DNA from: Gallibacterium melopsittaci | GTDB taxonomy: Bacteria > Pseudomonadota > Gammaproteobacteria > Enterobacterales > Pasteurellaceae | Direction: 5' to 3' | Assembly: GCF_042433085.1 (NCBI RefSeq) | Contig: NZ_JBHLWA010000010.1 | Location: forward strand, 69,988-133,987 | DNA length: 64,000 bases | Shown here: positions 18,001-26,224 of the stretch, one piece after another | Layout of the letters: each line of letters opens with the position of its first letter | Numbering within the stretch: the first letter of the stretch is position 1 | Position numbers and translations under genes: made by a program | Notes under the pieces: generated by a model | Seen by the model: the letters and a program-made list of their open reading frames with translations, nothing else | Database searches by the model: none | What the model was told of the DNA's origin: nothing

Positions 18001-21000
18001 AAGCGACTGTTTTGGATACAGGTTTAGATTCGCCTTTCACTTCGGTCATTTCTGCGATATAGCCTGAATTAGTCATCCAATTCTTAGCAACATCCGCAGT
18101 GTCTAAGTTATCTTGAGATGCTACTTGATCTAAAGTACCGCTAGTTTGCCCTTTTCGATACACAGTTACAGTTTCGGTATCTGCATTATATTGTGCATAA
18201 TAAATACCATCCCCTTTCTTATAGACATCATATTTAACGCCATTAATGGTTGCAGTTCGTTGTGCCTCTACTGAGGTGTGATAGTCATCAGTAAAGGTAA
18301 TGCTTCCTCCTGTTGAACTTTCAAGATAAGTACCTCTCAACGCATCAGTTAGCATTTTCTTAGTTAACGCAATGCCCCAAGTATCGCCGTTGATACCTGT
18401 TCCATCCGTTGATTTTACAACTTGAATTAAGTTGTCGGCGTCTTTAGTAAACGCCCACTTTTGGCCAGTGCTGCTAGTTGCAGTTGCTGCTTGGATAGTC
18501 GGACGAGCTGCGTTAATCGCCGTATAGACTGCACTAGAAGTCACCGCTTTGGTACCCTTTTCGGTAACTTTTGTATCTTTATTAAGCGTTAAGGCAACGC
18601 TGCTACCGCTTGCGTTGGTGGTAATATCGTCATTACCAGTAATCGCAAATGAGAGTCCGTCTGATTTAAGTAATGTTTGAGTATCTGTTGCTGAAGCAGT
18701 TTCAGAACCTGCTGCTTTATCTCCAGTAAGCTTAAAGGTATTTTTCGCTAAAGCATCCGCATTCTCTAAACTCGTTTGCACATCCTTCTGTAACTTCGCT
18801 TTAGTCACATTTTGATCTGCAATCTTATCTGTTATGACTGCATTTGTACCCAACTGTTCAGAACCAATACCGCCAGATTTCACATTAATTTTGACTGTTT
18901 TCTTATCAGTAGCATCAATGGAAGTTTCTATGGTTTTACCATCACCTTTCACCCCAAACTCAATACCACTTTCTTGAGCTAGCGTTTGTGCATCAGTACT
19001 ACCTGTAGTCGCATTGAGTTTAATAGTTTGGGCTGCTTTCGCATACTCTGTGGCTAAGTTAGTGGTGCCTGTGATTTCTTTCAATTTGGCATCATCTAAT
19101 GCGACAGTGAAAGTTTTCTTACCATTAGTATCTGTTTCAGACGTAATCTCTAAAGCATCTGATGGCTTAGCTGTTGATTCTACCACATCGACTAAACCAG
19201 TAATCACGCTCTTACCATCCGCATCAATATTATCTAAGGCAATATTCGCTTTACCATTTAGTAACTCATTCACATTTTCGCTTGGAATATTAGCCAATTT
19301 ATCTGTGATAGCCTTAGCTAATTTAATGCTTAAGCCTTGTCCACTTGCAGTGGTTTCGATTTGATTTTCTGTACCAGTAATCGCTAACGCTTGTTCAGCT
19401 AATTTTACAGCGCCTTTTTGGCTTGTATCTTTAACAGTATTATCACCTGTGAAATTCAATGTCACTGCGTTGATCGCTGCAGTGGTATCTTCCGGCATAT
19501 TATCAAGCTTATCCGTTACCGCTTTAGTTAAGGCAATCGTTACTCCACCATTTGCGGCAGTAGTGGTGACATATTTATCAGTTGCTTTTCCACCTGTACC
19601 AGTTAAGCCATCACCCCAAATATTTAAGGCACCGCCTAGTGGAATATTTACTGAACCACCAACACGATCGGTAAAGTTCATCCCAGCCACAGCCAACGCT
19701 TGTAAGTCAGCGGCAGTGGCTGCACGGTTAAGTTCTGCGCCTTTCATTGCGAATAGACCTGTAGGATTTGTACCAGCTGTTCCCACTTTCACTTTCGCAT
19801 TCTCTAACGTAATTGGTGCAGTAGTATCTATAATACCCAACGCACTCGCAATATTCGCTAAAGTCACTGGAGTTGCAGTTTTACCATCTGGGTTGACGGC
19901 AGAGAGGATAACCTTATCACTTGCAAGTATATCTGCTTCAGCAGTCACTAACTGTGCTAATGATTTACCTTTCTTCTCTATTTTAGCTTGCTCTTTTACA
20001 GAACCATCTGGATTAACATCAGTTGCGTCATACCATAAACCATCATTTGCTTTTACTTTATTTGCTAATTCAGCTGCACCAGCGTTGTAATACTTACCAT
20101 TTTCCGCTAACACACGGTTTCCAGCGGTATCGGTGTACACGACTGTACCTGAAACACCATCACGGAGTGATTGGACTTTATTAGCTAAAGTCGTACCGCT
20201 TTGACCGTCACGACCTGCTGGCCCTTGTAAACCTGGTGTGCCGTTCTGACCATCATCACCATCTTTACCAGGTACACCTTGTTGACCTCGGCTACCTGCC
20301 GTACCTGGAGTACCTGCGACAGACTCACCAGCAGCGCCAGTTGCACCGTCTACGCCATTGATTGGACCATTACCCACTTTTTCTGCTAAGTCAGTGAGGT
20401 ATTTGTTAGTGTAGTATAGTTGTGAGCCGTTAATCGCATCAGTGGATGTCGCAGAAATCACACCTGCCGCAACGTTTTGGATTTGGCGTTCTTTACCCGC
20501 TGCGCCGACAGAGAAGACGGCGATGTTTTGATTGAGTTTCGCGTTAAGTGCCTGTTCTGCTTCAATTTTTTGTTGTCCGAGTGTCCTCAACTGTTCGGTT
20601 AGTAATTGGACCTCAGGATCACGGAGTCCCTTAGCATCCTTCAATTTTTTCCATTGATCAGATTTTGTAGTGTATTCAGCAAAAATTCGATCAAATTCCT
20701 CGACCAAAGGCTGTATTGTGGCTTTATCAAAAGATTTTCCTGTAGGATTAGCGGCTACAGTCTCTCCTCCAATAGAGAATGAGCCTGTATGTGCAAGGCT
20801 ATTAGCTTGAGCACCCAGACCGATAGCAACACTAGACCATGCAGCTGCATCAGTTACGCCACTATTACGCCCAATCGCTACTGAGTCACCCATAGCTGCC
20901 TTTGCTGTTACACCAACAGCAATCGCATTGTAACCAGAAGCCTGTCCAGCTTGCAACGCTAAGGCACGTACACCAGAAGCGACTGAACCAGGACCAAGGG

Positions 21001-24000
21001 CACTGGCATACTCTGCTGTTGCACCTGCATTTGCCCCTAACGCTACACTACCTCTCGCACTACCATAAGCCTGGTTACCAATCACTACTGCACTGCGACC
21101 GACTGTACCAGTTTGTTTAGCGTCCAAATTCTCTAAACTTGTACCAGCCTGGCGACCAATCACGACGGCACCCTCAGCATCAGTAGTGGTTGCTTGGATA
21201 TCTTGACCGATGACTACCATGTTTTGAGAATCGGCTTTGACGGTATCACCAACTGCAATACTGCTCTTCTTGTTTGCCTTGGCGTCGGTACCGATAGCGA
21301 TAGCACGGATTTCACCGTCTTTTTCTGCCTGAGTAGCTCCATTTGGATTAGCGGCAACGCCTGCTGTCGCATTACGACCCACAGCAATACTGTCTGTGCC
21401 TAAAGCACCAGAGTGTTCCTTATCGTAGTTAGTGCCTGCTTTATCTGCAGGCTCAGCTGAATTCACATTAACCCAATTGACACTCGCATCCCCAATGCCC
21501 AGTTTAGTACGCCATGTATTCCAAATAGCATTTTGCGCATTAGCTGCATCAATATCAGCTTGGTTTGTAACGGTAGAGTCATCTTTCGTTTCTGCTGGTA
21601 CTGCTACTTTTTCAGGCAAATTAGAACCATCGATTTTAACGTAGGTATTACCTAAATTATTTACATTATCTTGGACACCATTAATTTTGGTTAATAAACC
21701 AGAAGTAATAGAGAATAGTTGCGAACCGTTGATGGCATCGGTGGAAGTAGCAGAAATTGTACCTGCTGCCACGCCTTGTAATAGACGATTAAAGGTTGCA
21801 CCGCCGATTGTGACAATACTACTTGGATTATCTCCAGCAAAATTACTAAAGGTAGTACTGCTTACCGTAACACTGTTATAAGAATTACCTAGAGCACGGC
21901 TACGATCACCAGTGATACGTTGGCTGCTGTCACCCAAATAAACAGACATTCCTAAGTCTGCATTAATATTATGACCTAAGATGACAGACCATCCTTTATC
22001 AGTACCTTGTGTATAATTCACCGTATTGTCGCGTCCAATGACAATACTTCCTGTAGATTTACCACTTGCTGCTGTGCTCTTAGAGCCATTAGTAATCGCA
22101 TCCGCACCCGCCAAAGTATTACGTAAACCAATAACAAAGGATTCTGTTTCTCCCTTACCGATAATATTGTTATTACCCATAATAAAGGAGCTGGTAGCAT
22201 TGTTTTGAATAGTGTTGCTATTACCAACTGCATAAGATTGCATGGCAGAGATTATATTTACATTACCAAATGTGCCTGCCTTATTAGCCTTAATTGTATT
22301 CCCTTGCCCCACAATAGTAGATAGACCATTGTTTTGTTCATCTGCCAACTCTACTTTACTATCTGCACCAATCACAATGGTGTTTGTACCTTGAGATTTT
22401 GCTTGATAGCCGATAGCGATACCACCACCATTTCGAACTTCTGTTTCTGTACCAATGGCAATGGCATCTGAGCCAGTTATACCGTCATTAGATGCCGTAC
22501 CTTGAGCGCCTCTACCAGCTTGGAAGCCGATAGCGATGGAATTTTGTCCACCCTTATTGTTAGCATCCACTGTCGTTTTAGTCTTCGCCCTATAACCCAA
22601 TGCGATAGAGTCTGCTCCTTGAGCACCGTCGTTTTTGAAGTTGCTGTCTTCTATTTTCGCTTTGAGTGCTTTTTCTTCTGTAGAAAGAATGTCCACTTTC
22701 TTATCAGCGTCAAAGCCTGAGGTTAACTGCTTAACTATCGCATCGTATTCAGTTTTGTTGACTCCATTCTGAGTAATAGTATCTAGCTTATCCTGTACAT
22801 CCTTCAAACCAGCAGAACGCGTCGCAAAATCAGTTTTGTCAGAGAGTTTATCCATGCGAGCTTTAATATCATCTAGTGCAGCTGTATTAATGGTTTCTCC
22901 ATTGAGTTTTTGACGCGCGACAAAACCTAGGTATTGTTTTCTAAGCGTGATGTATTCGTTATAGTTACTTTCCTTATTGACGACCGCTGCTAATTGACCT
23001 GCCTTACCCTGTGTATTTTGGGTATCAATAGACATATATTGGAATAAACCAGAAGAGTTTTCAGAACCAATGATGTTGCTGATACGTTCGCCTAGGGTTT
23101 TTAATTGTGCAACGTTGACCGCATCACTGTCATTGGCACCAGAGGCAACGTTGACAATACGACGTTCTTGGTTAATTGCACCCACAGAGATAACACCAGT
23201 TGCTGCAGAGGTTGGGATGGCGACGGCACCATCAGCTACCCAACCTGGTTTGTTAAGATCCTCAGGTTTGTAATCTGTCTTAGAATTTACACCAAGTGCC
23301 ACAGAATTATGAATGTCAGCGACTGAGTTGTTACCTACTGCCATCGCATTAAATGCAGTAGCTGTAGCCAGTTTACCGAATGCGGCAGCATTGCGGGCTA
23401 AATAACGATAAGAAGTGGTGGTTGTGCCATTCTCTGTTATAGAATTTTTAACCACTGTAGGTCCGTTAGGTTGGAAATTCGCAGCCTTAGACTCAGCCTC
23501 AGAAATAATAGTATAACCCTGAGCTCTGAGATTAGTCTCAATAGTACCAACTTCCCCACTATTTGTAGTTGATGCCACAACGCCACCTGCTTTCGCCCCC
23601 ACACCGATTACCACAGAGTCGTTAGCATAGGTACGTGCAGAATAACCTGCCACAAAAGCGTTTTCACCAGAAGCATATGCATTAACACCTAATGCCACAG
23701 AGTTAGCGGAAATATCGTCAACATGAGAAAAAGAGCCGATAGCAATGCCTGATTTTGCATCAGAGATGGTCGCATAACCCATGGAGATACTGTTGGCACG
23801 TAGAGCAAAAGAATAACGACCGATAGCGACACCATTAGCCGCACCATAGTCAATAGTAGACTGTTTCTCAGAGTCACCGAGTTGTAGGTTATAGATTTTC
23901 TTACCACCTATTTCGAGGAATTCATTACCATTTGCCGGATCTTTTCCATCCCTGCCTTTTTGATCAAAGAGTTTATTATCCGTGAATTTTTGCTCAATCC

Positions 24001-25507
24001 CTTCAGAGATTCTTTTTATGGTACCGTTCTCCTTCTGTGGCGTACCGTTTTTGTCCTTGGCAGATTCACCATTAATCAAGTCGTCAACACCAATATTAAA
24101 CTTTGTAACATTCGTAGCATTGGTAGTACCATCGCTATTAATAATATCAAGTGCATGTAGACCAGCAGTGGCTTGTTTTAGTGCGTAGTACTCTGAATTC
24201 TTAACTCTGGCTCCAGCCACCGTACCATAACCAAAAGCGACTGCCCCCTTACCTACCGCTTTAGCGTTATAACCATAAGAGAAAGAGCCATCATGTGATG
24301 CTTCAGCACTGTTACCAATTGCGACTGAGTTTTTAGCAAAAACGCGAGAGTTTTCACCAATAGCGGTTGCACCAACAGCTCCATCATCTTGTACGCCATT
24401 AATCAAGCCTGGCCCTGAAACGAAAGCACGAATACCCATCGCGGTAGAGCGGTCAGCCAAGGCAAAAGAGAGCGAACCTACCGCAGTAGATACGACACCA
24501 CCCGCAATGGTACGAGAACCGATTGCAATTGCGCCTTGTTTAGCAGCATAGGTAGGCGAGAAGATACGGTAGTCTTTGATAAGGTCATCGGTTGTGTCTT
24601 CTTTAGTCCCTTTGTCGTCTAAAGTAACCGTCTTATTATATTTATCATTAAAGCCAGCTTCGCCTTTGAAGAACCACCCTGTTTTATTATTGGCATTGGG
24701 GTCTGCATTATAGAGATCGCCAAAAATGCTCTTCAAGGTAGCATCAGGTAATTTATCAGCAAAAGGTGATGTGACAAAATCGGTAGAGCCGATGAGGTCA
24801 TCATTACCGATAGCAATAGAAGATTCGCCGCGTGCATAAACGTTGCCCCCGATGGCGACGGATTGAGATGCTGCACCTGAAGTATTCCCTACGACAACAG
24901 CTTGGTCGCCCATTGCTTTTGATTGAGAACCCACAAGAGTGGCTCCACCAGCATCACTGCCAGTCCAGTTATAAATACCTGAGTTATATCCGATTAATAC
25001 GCTTCGTTCAATCGCATTGCCTTTGTCAGTATCACCATTTGCAAAAGCTCGACCAATTAAAACAGAGTTGCTACCGCCGTTAATCTGCCATGCCCCTACA
25101 AAACCAATGGCTACAGTACCTTCGCCTTTAAGACAAGCGGTATCATCATAGTCCTTGCCAGCTATTTTAGATGCATAAGAACCTGTTAAGTTAACGGTAT
25201 AGTTGTCAGAACAATCTACCTGGTCTGCCGCCCCAGCTTTTTTAATCGCACCATAATTTTTTTCATAGATCCCATAGTCATTCCATGCCATAGCATTTTG
25301 CACTGGAACGATAAGCCCCAATCCAATCAATACAACTGCTGAGGCACTAGTTAGCGAAAATACCCCCCCCCTTAAGCGTTTTGGCGAAGACAATGAATGT
25401 TCTGCAATTTGTTCAGATTTTTCTTTGGTGTGATTTTTGGTAAGTTCAGAAACAGCTACGAAAATGCCACGAGTTTTATCAAAGATAACTTTAAATATAT
25501 GGTTCAT
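12050..25507 (-). CDS. Giant trimeric autotransporter adhesin (YadA-like), phase-variable
   Basis: 4485 residues, a type Vc secreted surface adhesin. Residues 1-35 are an extended signal-peptide region (ESPR; MNHIFKVIFDKTRGIFVAVSE), then a hydrophobic core with cleavage near AMA74. YadA-type head repeats (SIAIG/SVALG motifs) fill about 110-760, 965-1240 and 1360-1580, each closed by a neck such as ISATSTDAINGSQL. Collagen-like Gly-X-Y stretches lie near 1711-1770, 3012-3059 and 3542-3606. A long repetitive stalk leads to the membrane anchor in the last 60-90 residues, ending in aromatic Trp. Nine G in codons 46-49 keep the frame open; one more or fewer stops it within five codons. Eleven G lie 14 bases upstream of the start. 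The name and receptor are unknown. Confidence 0.95.
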   Translation of the reverse strand: MNHIFKVIFDKTRGIFVAVSELTKNHTKEKSEQIAEHSLSSPKRLRGGVFSLTSASAVVLIGLGLIVPVQNAMAWNDYGIYEKNYGAIKKAGAADQVDCSDNYTVNLTGSYASKIAGKDYDDTACLKGEGTVAIGFVGAWQINGGSNSVLIGRAFANGDTDKGNAIERSVLIGYNSGIYNWTGSDAGGATLVGSQSKAMGDQAVVVGNTSGAASQSVAIGGNVYARGESSIAIGNDDLIGSTDFVTSPFADKLPDATLKSIFGDLYNADPNANNKTGWFFKGEAGFNDKYNKTVTLDDKGTKEDTTDDLIKDYRIFSPTYAAKQGAIAIGSRTIAGGVVSTAVGSLSFALADRSTAMGIRAFVSGPGLINGVQDDGAVGATAIGENSRVFAKNSVAIGNSAEASHDGSFSYGYNAKAVGKGAVAFGYGTVAGARVKNSEYYALKQATAGLHALDIINSDGTTNATNVTKFNIGVDDLINGESAKDKNGTPQKENGTIKRISEGIEQKFTDNKLFDQKGRDGKDPANGNEFLEIGGKKIYNLQLGDSEKQSTIDYGAANGVAIGRYSFALRANSISMGYATISDAKSGIAIGSFSHVDDISANSVALGVNAYASGENAFVAGYSARTYANDSVVIGVGAKAGGVVASTTNSGEVGTIETNLRAQGYTIISEAESKAANFQPNGPTVVKNSITENGTTTTSYRYLARNAAAFGKLATATAFNAMAVGNNSVADIHNSVALGVNSKTDYKPEDLNKPGWVADGAVAIPTSAATGVISVGAINQERRIVNVASGANDSDAVNVAQLKTLGERISNIIGSENSSGLFQYMSIDTQNTQGKAGQLAAVVNKESNYNEYITLRKQYLGFVARQKLNGETINTAALDDIKARMDKLSDKTDFATRSAGLKDVQDKLDTITQNGVNKTEYDAIVKQLTSGFDADKKVDILSTEEKALKAKIEDSNFKNDGAQGADSIALGYRAKTKTTVDANNKGGQNSIAIGFQAGRGAQGTASNDGITGSDAIAIGTETEVRNGGGIAIGYQAKSQGTNTIVIGADSKVELADEQNNGLSTIVGQGNTIKANKAGTFGNVNIISAMQSYAVGNSNTIQNNATSSFIMGNNNIIGKGETESFVIGLRNTLAGADAITNGSKSTAASGKSTGSIVIGRDNTVNYTQGTDKGWSVILGHNINADLGMSVYLGDSSQRITGDRSRALGNSYNSVTVSSTTFSNFAGDNPSSIVTIGGATFNRLLQGVAAGTISATSTDAINGSQLFSITSGLLTKINGVQDNVNNLGNTYVKIDGSNLPEKVAVPAETKDDSTVTNQADIDAANAQNAIWNTWRTKLGIGDASVNWVNVNSAEPADKAGTNYDKEHSGALGTDSIAVGRNATAGVAANPNGATQAEKDGEIRAIAIGTDAKANKKSSIAVGDTVKADSQNMVVIGQDIQATTTDAEGAVVIGRQAGTSLENLDAKQTGTVGRSAVVIGNQAYGSARGSVALGANAGATAEYASALGPGSVASGVRALALQAGQASGYNAIAVGVTAKAAMGDSVAIGRNSGVTDAAAWSSVAIGLGAQANSLAHTGSFSIGGETVAANPTGKSFDKATIQPLVEEFDRIFAEYTTKSDQWKKLKDAKGLRDPEVQLLTEQLRTLGQQKIEAEQALNAKLNQNIAVFSVGAAGKERQIQNVAAGVISATSTDAINGSQLYYTNKYLTDLAEKVGNGPINGVDGATGAAGESVAGTPGTAGSRGQQGVPGKDGDDGQNGTPGLQGPAGRDGQSGTTLANKVQSLRDGVSGTVVYTDTAGNRVLAENGKYYNAGAAELANKVKANDGLWYDATDVNPDGSVKEQAKIEKKGKSLAQLVTAEADILASDKVILSAVNPDGKTATPVTLANIASALGIIDTTAPITLENAKVKVGTAGTNPTGLFAMKGAELNRAATAADLQALAVAGMNFTDRVGGSVNIPLGGALNIWGDGLTGTGGKATDKYVTTTAANGGVTIALTKAVTDKLDNMPEDTTAAINAVTLNFTGDNTVKDTSQKGAVKLAEQALAITGTENQIETTASGQGLSIKLAKAITDKLANIPSENVNELLNGKANIALDNIDADGKSVITGLVDVVESTAKPSDALEITSETDTNGKKTFTVALDDAKLKEITGTTNLATEYAKAAQTIKLNATTGSTDAQTLAQESGIEFGVKGDGKTIETSIDATDKKTVKINVKSGGIGSEQLGTNAVITDKIADQNVTKAKLQKDVQTSLENADALAKNTFKLTGDKAAGSETASATDTQTLLKSDGLSFAITGNDDITTNASGSSVALTLNKDTKVTEKGTKAVTSSAVYTAINAARPTIQAATATSSTGQKWAFTKDADNLIQVVKSTDGTGINGDTWGIALTKKMLTDALRGTYLESSTGGSITFTDDYHTSVEAQRTATINGVKYDVYKKGDGIYYAQYNADTETVTVYRKGQTSGTLDQVASQDNLDTADVAKNWMTNSGYIAEMTEVKGESKPVSKTVALGQELRFVGDGYVTVEYDKDENNQPTSLRIKTTQAVEDALKALSEGNFSGTAISYKANATGGKTVTAAVGFDFRGETTASPNNNNIQISLGAQEGVVDFTLDPNLRKITSIGSGSRDATDDTAGSKDVAQEARLTFNSAKGDAAASIVANDVKLTGLADGEIKAGSKDAVTGGQLSEALGINNNQHNSIGDRITKLEQGLKGTVVYTDKEGHRVVKAGDNFYKYDDVKDLYYDKVTKAWYGAWNKDENAPVGDKKTVAAISDPENIYLSLVDKNDGDKNTLTTPIALGNLLSGLGIETGGTSANGSTLGGVPITKDAAQAVIGKAKTSTEEATGLYAKQGRDLNRAATLADLQALGMAGLDILGNQEDGEQNANRIHKALGAVLNIEGKKDAKYKSDTSKLYSDENLITHNDKGTLRIEMLKNPSFTGVTLDNGKEAPANAKVTLTPTKSTADGVADKGKTVLNLTNGTEEDAKNPTANDVVVRGIAAGETGDSAVNKAQLDDLAAKVGAGTKPINGIDGAAGKDGASIIGDRGVPGTNGEKGSNGLQGPAGRDGLNGTTTANKVQALRDGAAGTVVYTKADTGERVLVENGQYYTIDTVKDKVKANDGLWYAKDDVDEKTGEAKAGKTGQTLADLAGNDSNKHLSADKVMLSAVNPNGTTNTATVLDNIKGTVAATPEKIADDAAKDKAVADYNASQTDDKQKVSDYAALKIKLGKEVAEGRMATAKAELEAQAKVEAARKAVAGNDKDGNGGLLTRTTGLNNAATVGDLQTVAQAGLTFIGNDDVEIHRPLGTALKIIGKVGAKYGATGYEAEKYSADNLITHNSEDGTLSIEMKKLPHFEGIVINGKDGDDGKDGFIGVDKDGNIVVNKNGVDGKDGLNGTDGESVTRVVTEENLKGSDAIVKLKYQTSNGTGYKAQLEDKELTKSAEVALDTGLDFKNGTNTTAQIDAGGIVKYNLNPELNGITSIGGGATNGAANEARITFNNGTQDNPDTKDIDESTTPTISVNHARLTDVANGVNANDAVNKAQLDDLAAKVGAGTKPINGIDGAAGKDGVDGKTIIGDRGVPGRDGEPGVGGEAGQPGTGLQGPAGRDGLNGTTTANKVQALRDGAAGTVVYTKADTGERVLVESGKYYTIDTVDGKVKANDGLWYAKEDVDAATGEAKEGKTGTTLAALAKAGNGEVVKPENVMLSAVNPEGKTQTPTTLANIKGNLGDKGLVTDEAAKKAAVEAYNADKAEPEKATDYNDLIAKLKDAEVDGDDNAKEAAATAKAEQLVAKAKADLIKAARDAVAGDSGLLTRTTGLNNAATVGDLQTVAQAGLTFIGNDGAEIHRPLGTALNIIGKSGVTYTTDTKPTEPEAGKAYAEDYTADNLITHNSADGTLSIEMKKTPTFDGIVLDGKNKDGKDGKDGYIGVDDKGNVVVKNGTNGTKGADGKDGADGASKVITEKDLNGTKDDGSDAAIKLAYKAGTEAAKETSLKQGLTFKGDDNIKTSTEEGGIVNVKLSDKLTGITSIGGATDENGKYTDGSLTFGNRNKEGGEEGEKEKTIDAGGSVITNIGTPTEDSDAANKGYVDDKVKGVDTKVTNLGDTVTNIQKDVNAGFTLNTGTQEVENGKVVVKETGNVGAVKPNTTVVMVDGKNTKVSKVDSGSANVISYTIEVNGIPMSYVNSAGDTLVKVGDKFVALKPNGEIDPTNTNTTIAGMKVVNPDNPDKGLTVDNVADGKVAAGSKQAVNGGQLHTTAQSVADVLGSDFENKDGKVTVKNGTDGTNGIGGTGKTTISEAFKEVVKRANIEVTNLDSNIKVEKDTSVSDKTIYKVGLSKDIKVENSITIGEGNVKLTSTTGEDAEGNSVPVLNVNKARITGVAAGVEDTDVANVGQVKALAAGTTKAINQVNKRVDDLTKESRGGIAGAMATAGLVQTTQPGRTTVSVGTATFKGESAVALGFSKLSDNGKVGIRISGMTTSGGDTGGSVSVGYTW
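13976..16366 (-). repeat. Tandem ~1.63-kb repeat units within the adhesin stalk
   Basis: Bases 13976-14109 match 15611-15744 without gaps at an offset of 1635, and 14585-14740 match 16211-16366 at an offset of 1626, both nearly identical by eye. This shows a duplicated unit of about 543 codons: a TVVYT segment, a collagen-like stretch, a neck and a GLLTRTTGLNNAATVGDLQ block. More diverged copies lie near 16690-17400 and 19600-20380. Such repeats allow stalk length to change by recombination. Confidence 0.85.
25363..25371 (-). repeat. Coding poly-G tract (G9) in the adhesin signal region
   Basis: Nine C on the plus strand read as AGG-GGG-GGG-GTA in the coding frame (Arg46, Gly47, Gly48, Val49), exactly between the ESPR and the hydrophobic core. 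With G10 the frame reaches TAG after five further codons; with G8 it reaches TAA after three. It is therefore a clean on/off slipped-strand switch, and the given sequence is in the on state. Confidence 0.9.
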
Positions 25508-25533
25508 TAGATTCCTCTTTCCCCCCCCCCCAT
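25507..25533 (-). other. Possible upstream mini-ORF overlapping the adhesin start
   Basis: ATG at 25531-25533 opens MGGGERGI and stops at TAA, which shares its last base with the adhesin ATG (TAATG). It runs through the G11 tract. With G12 the same ATG would be in frame with the adhesin, and with G10 it would run out of frame past the start. No good ribosome-binding site precedes it, so translation is uncertain. Confidence 0.3.
25521..25531 (-). repeat. Poly-G tract (G11) upstream of the adhesin ribosome-binding site
   Basis: Eleven C on the plus strand end 14 bases before the adhesin start. The order on the minus strand is G11, AAA, GAGGA, ATCTA, ATG. The tract is in the 5' untranslated region next to the Shine-Dalgarno sequence. 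Changes in length would alter mRNA structure or ribosome access, giving graded expression separate from the coding switch. Confidence 0.85.
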
Positions 25534-25990
25534 TACGGTATGAAATGTCCAGTTACTAAGTTTTTCTAGATAAATTAAATATTCTGCTTCCGTGTCAGGA
25601 TATTCATGTAGTAAAAATAGCAAAATTCTAGCAACTCTATAAAGCTATGTAAATATAAAAATAACGTTTTAATTACATTAAGTCACTTATTTAGTACTCA
25701 ATAGAAAAAGCAAACGTTTACGTAAAATCAAACCCAAACAAGCTAGAAAATAAACAATTTTGACTTACATCAAAAAAAATAATTAAATAATTGATATTTA
25801 AAGGAATATTTAAATATATCTTTATTCCGTATATTTTACACTTATGTTAAAATTGTTTATAAAATATAAATAATTGAATTTTTGTTTACATTCTAAGTAT
25901 GGAAATAGGATGGTGGATCCAAGTATTCGCTAAGACTGCTAACAAACCTAGTTTTAAAAAAGATCTTTATAAAATGCTACTGAGCTCCCT

Positions 25991-26109
25991 TGTGATCACT
26001 AAAGCCCTCTTTAGCTAAGAGGTTTTGGGAGATTTGGCTGCCTTGCTTTAATGAAATGATAGCTAAAATCTCCCCTAGCCCTTCTTTATGAAAGAGGGGG
26101 ACTAATCAG
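25991..26109 (-). repeat. MITE-like intergenic repeat, copy B (inverted relative to copy A)
   Basis: Bases 26022-26105 read in reverse match 10971-11054. The outer parts (TGATCACTAAAGCCCTCTTT at the left, TGATTAGTCCCCCTCTTT as the reverse complement of the right) resemble imperfect terminal inverted repeats. No ORF is inside. Copies A and B face each other across the toxin-antitoxin-like pair and the adhesin gene. Confidence 0.65.
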
Positions 26110-26177
26110 CATTAATAATTAATTTTTATATTTGATCTTCTCTAATGAATAAATAACAATAACCAAAAATCACTTTA

Positions 26178-26207
26178 GCCCCTCTCCAAGCAAGAGGGGT
26201 GCTTTTT
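26178..26207 (+). terminator. Terminator-like hairpin before mobB
   Basis: CCCCTCT (26179-26185) and AGAGGGG (26193-26199) are followed by TGCTTTTTT. It lies 18 bases before the mobB start, leaving little room for a promoter between, so it could be an attenuator or another copy of the local repeat family. Confidence 0.5.
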
Positions 26208-26224
26208 TAACAAAAGGAGAGCAT

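Larger units (their letters stand above)
25508..26224. other. AT-rich intergenic region between the adhesin gene and mobB
   Basis: No credible ORF is present. From the left it holds the adhesin ribosome-binding site (GAGGA) and G11 tract, then about 380 bases of very AT-rich sequence that must contain the adhesin promoter, though I see no single convincing one. A MITE-like repeat (25991-26109) and a terminator-like hairpin before mobB follow. TAACAAACCTAG near 25951 is the inverse of CTAGGTTTGTTA near 11923, on the other side of the adhesin gene. Confidence 0.6.

Noticed and set aside
12585..20090. Many long plus-strand ORFs opposite the adhesin (for example 16311-17204 and 19449-20090)
   Set aside because: They are low-complexity mirror frames of a repetitive gene, rich in Pro, Ser and Val, with no ribosome sites or recognisable domains.
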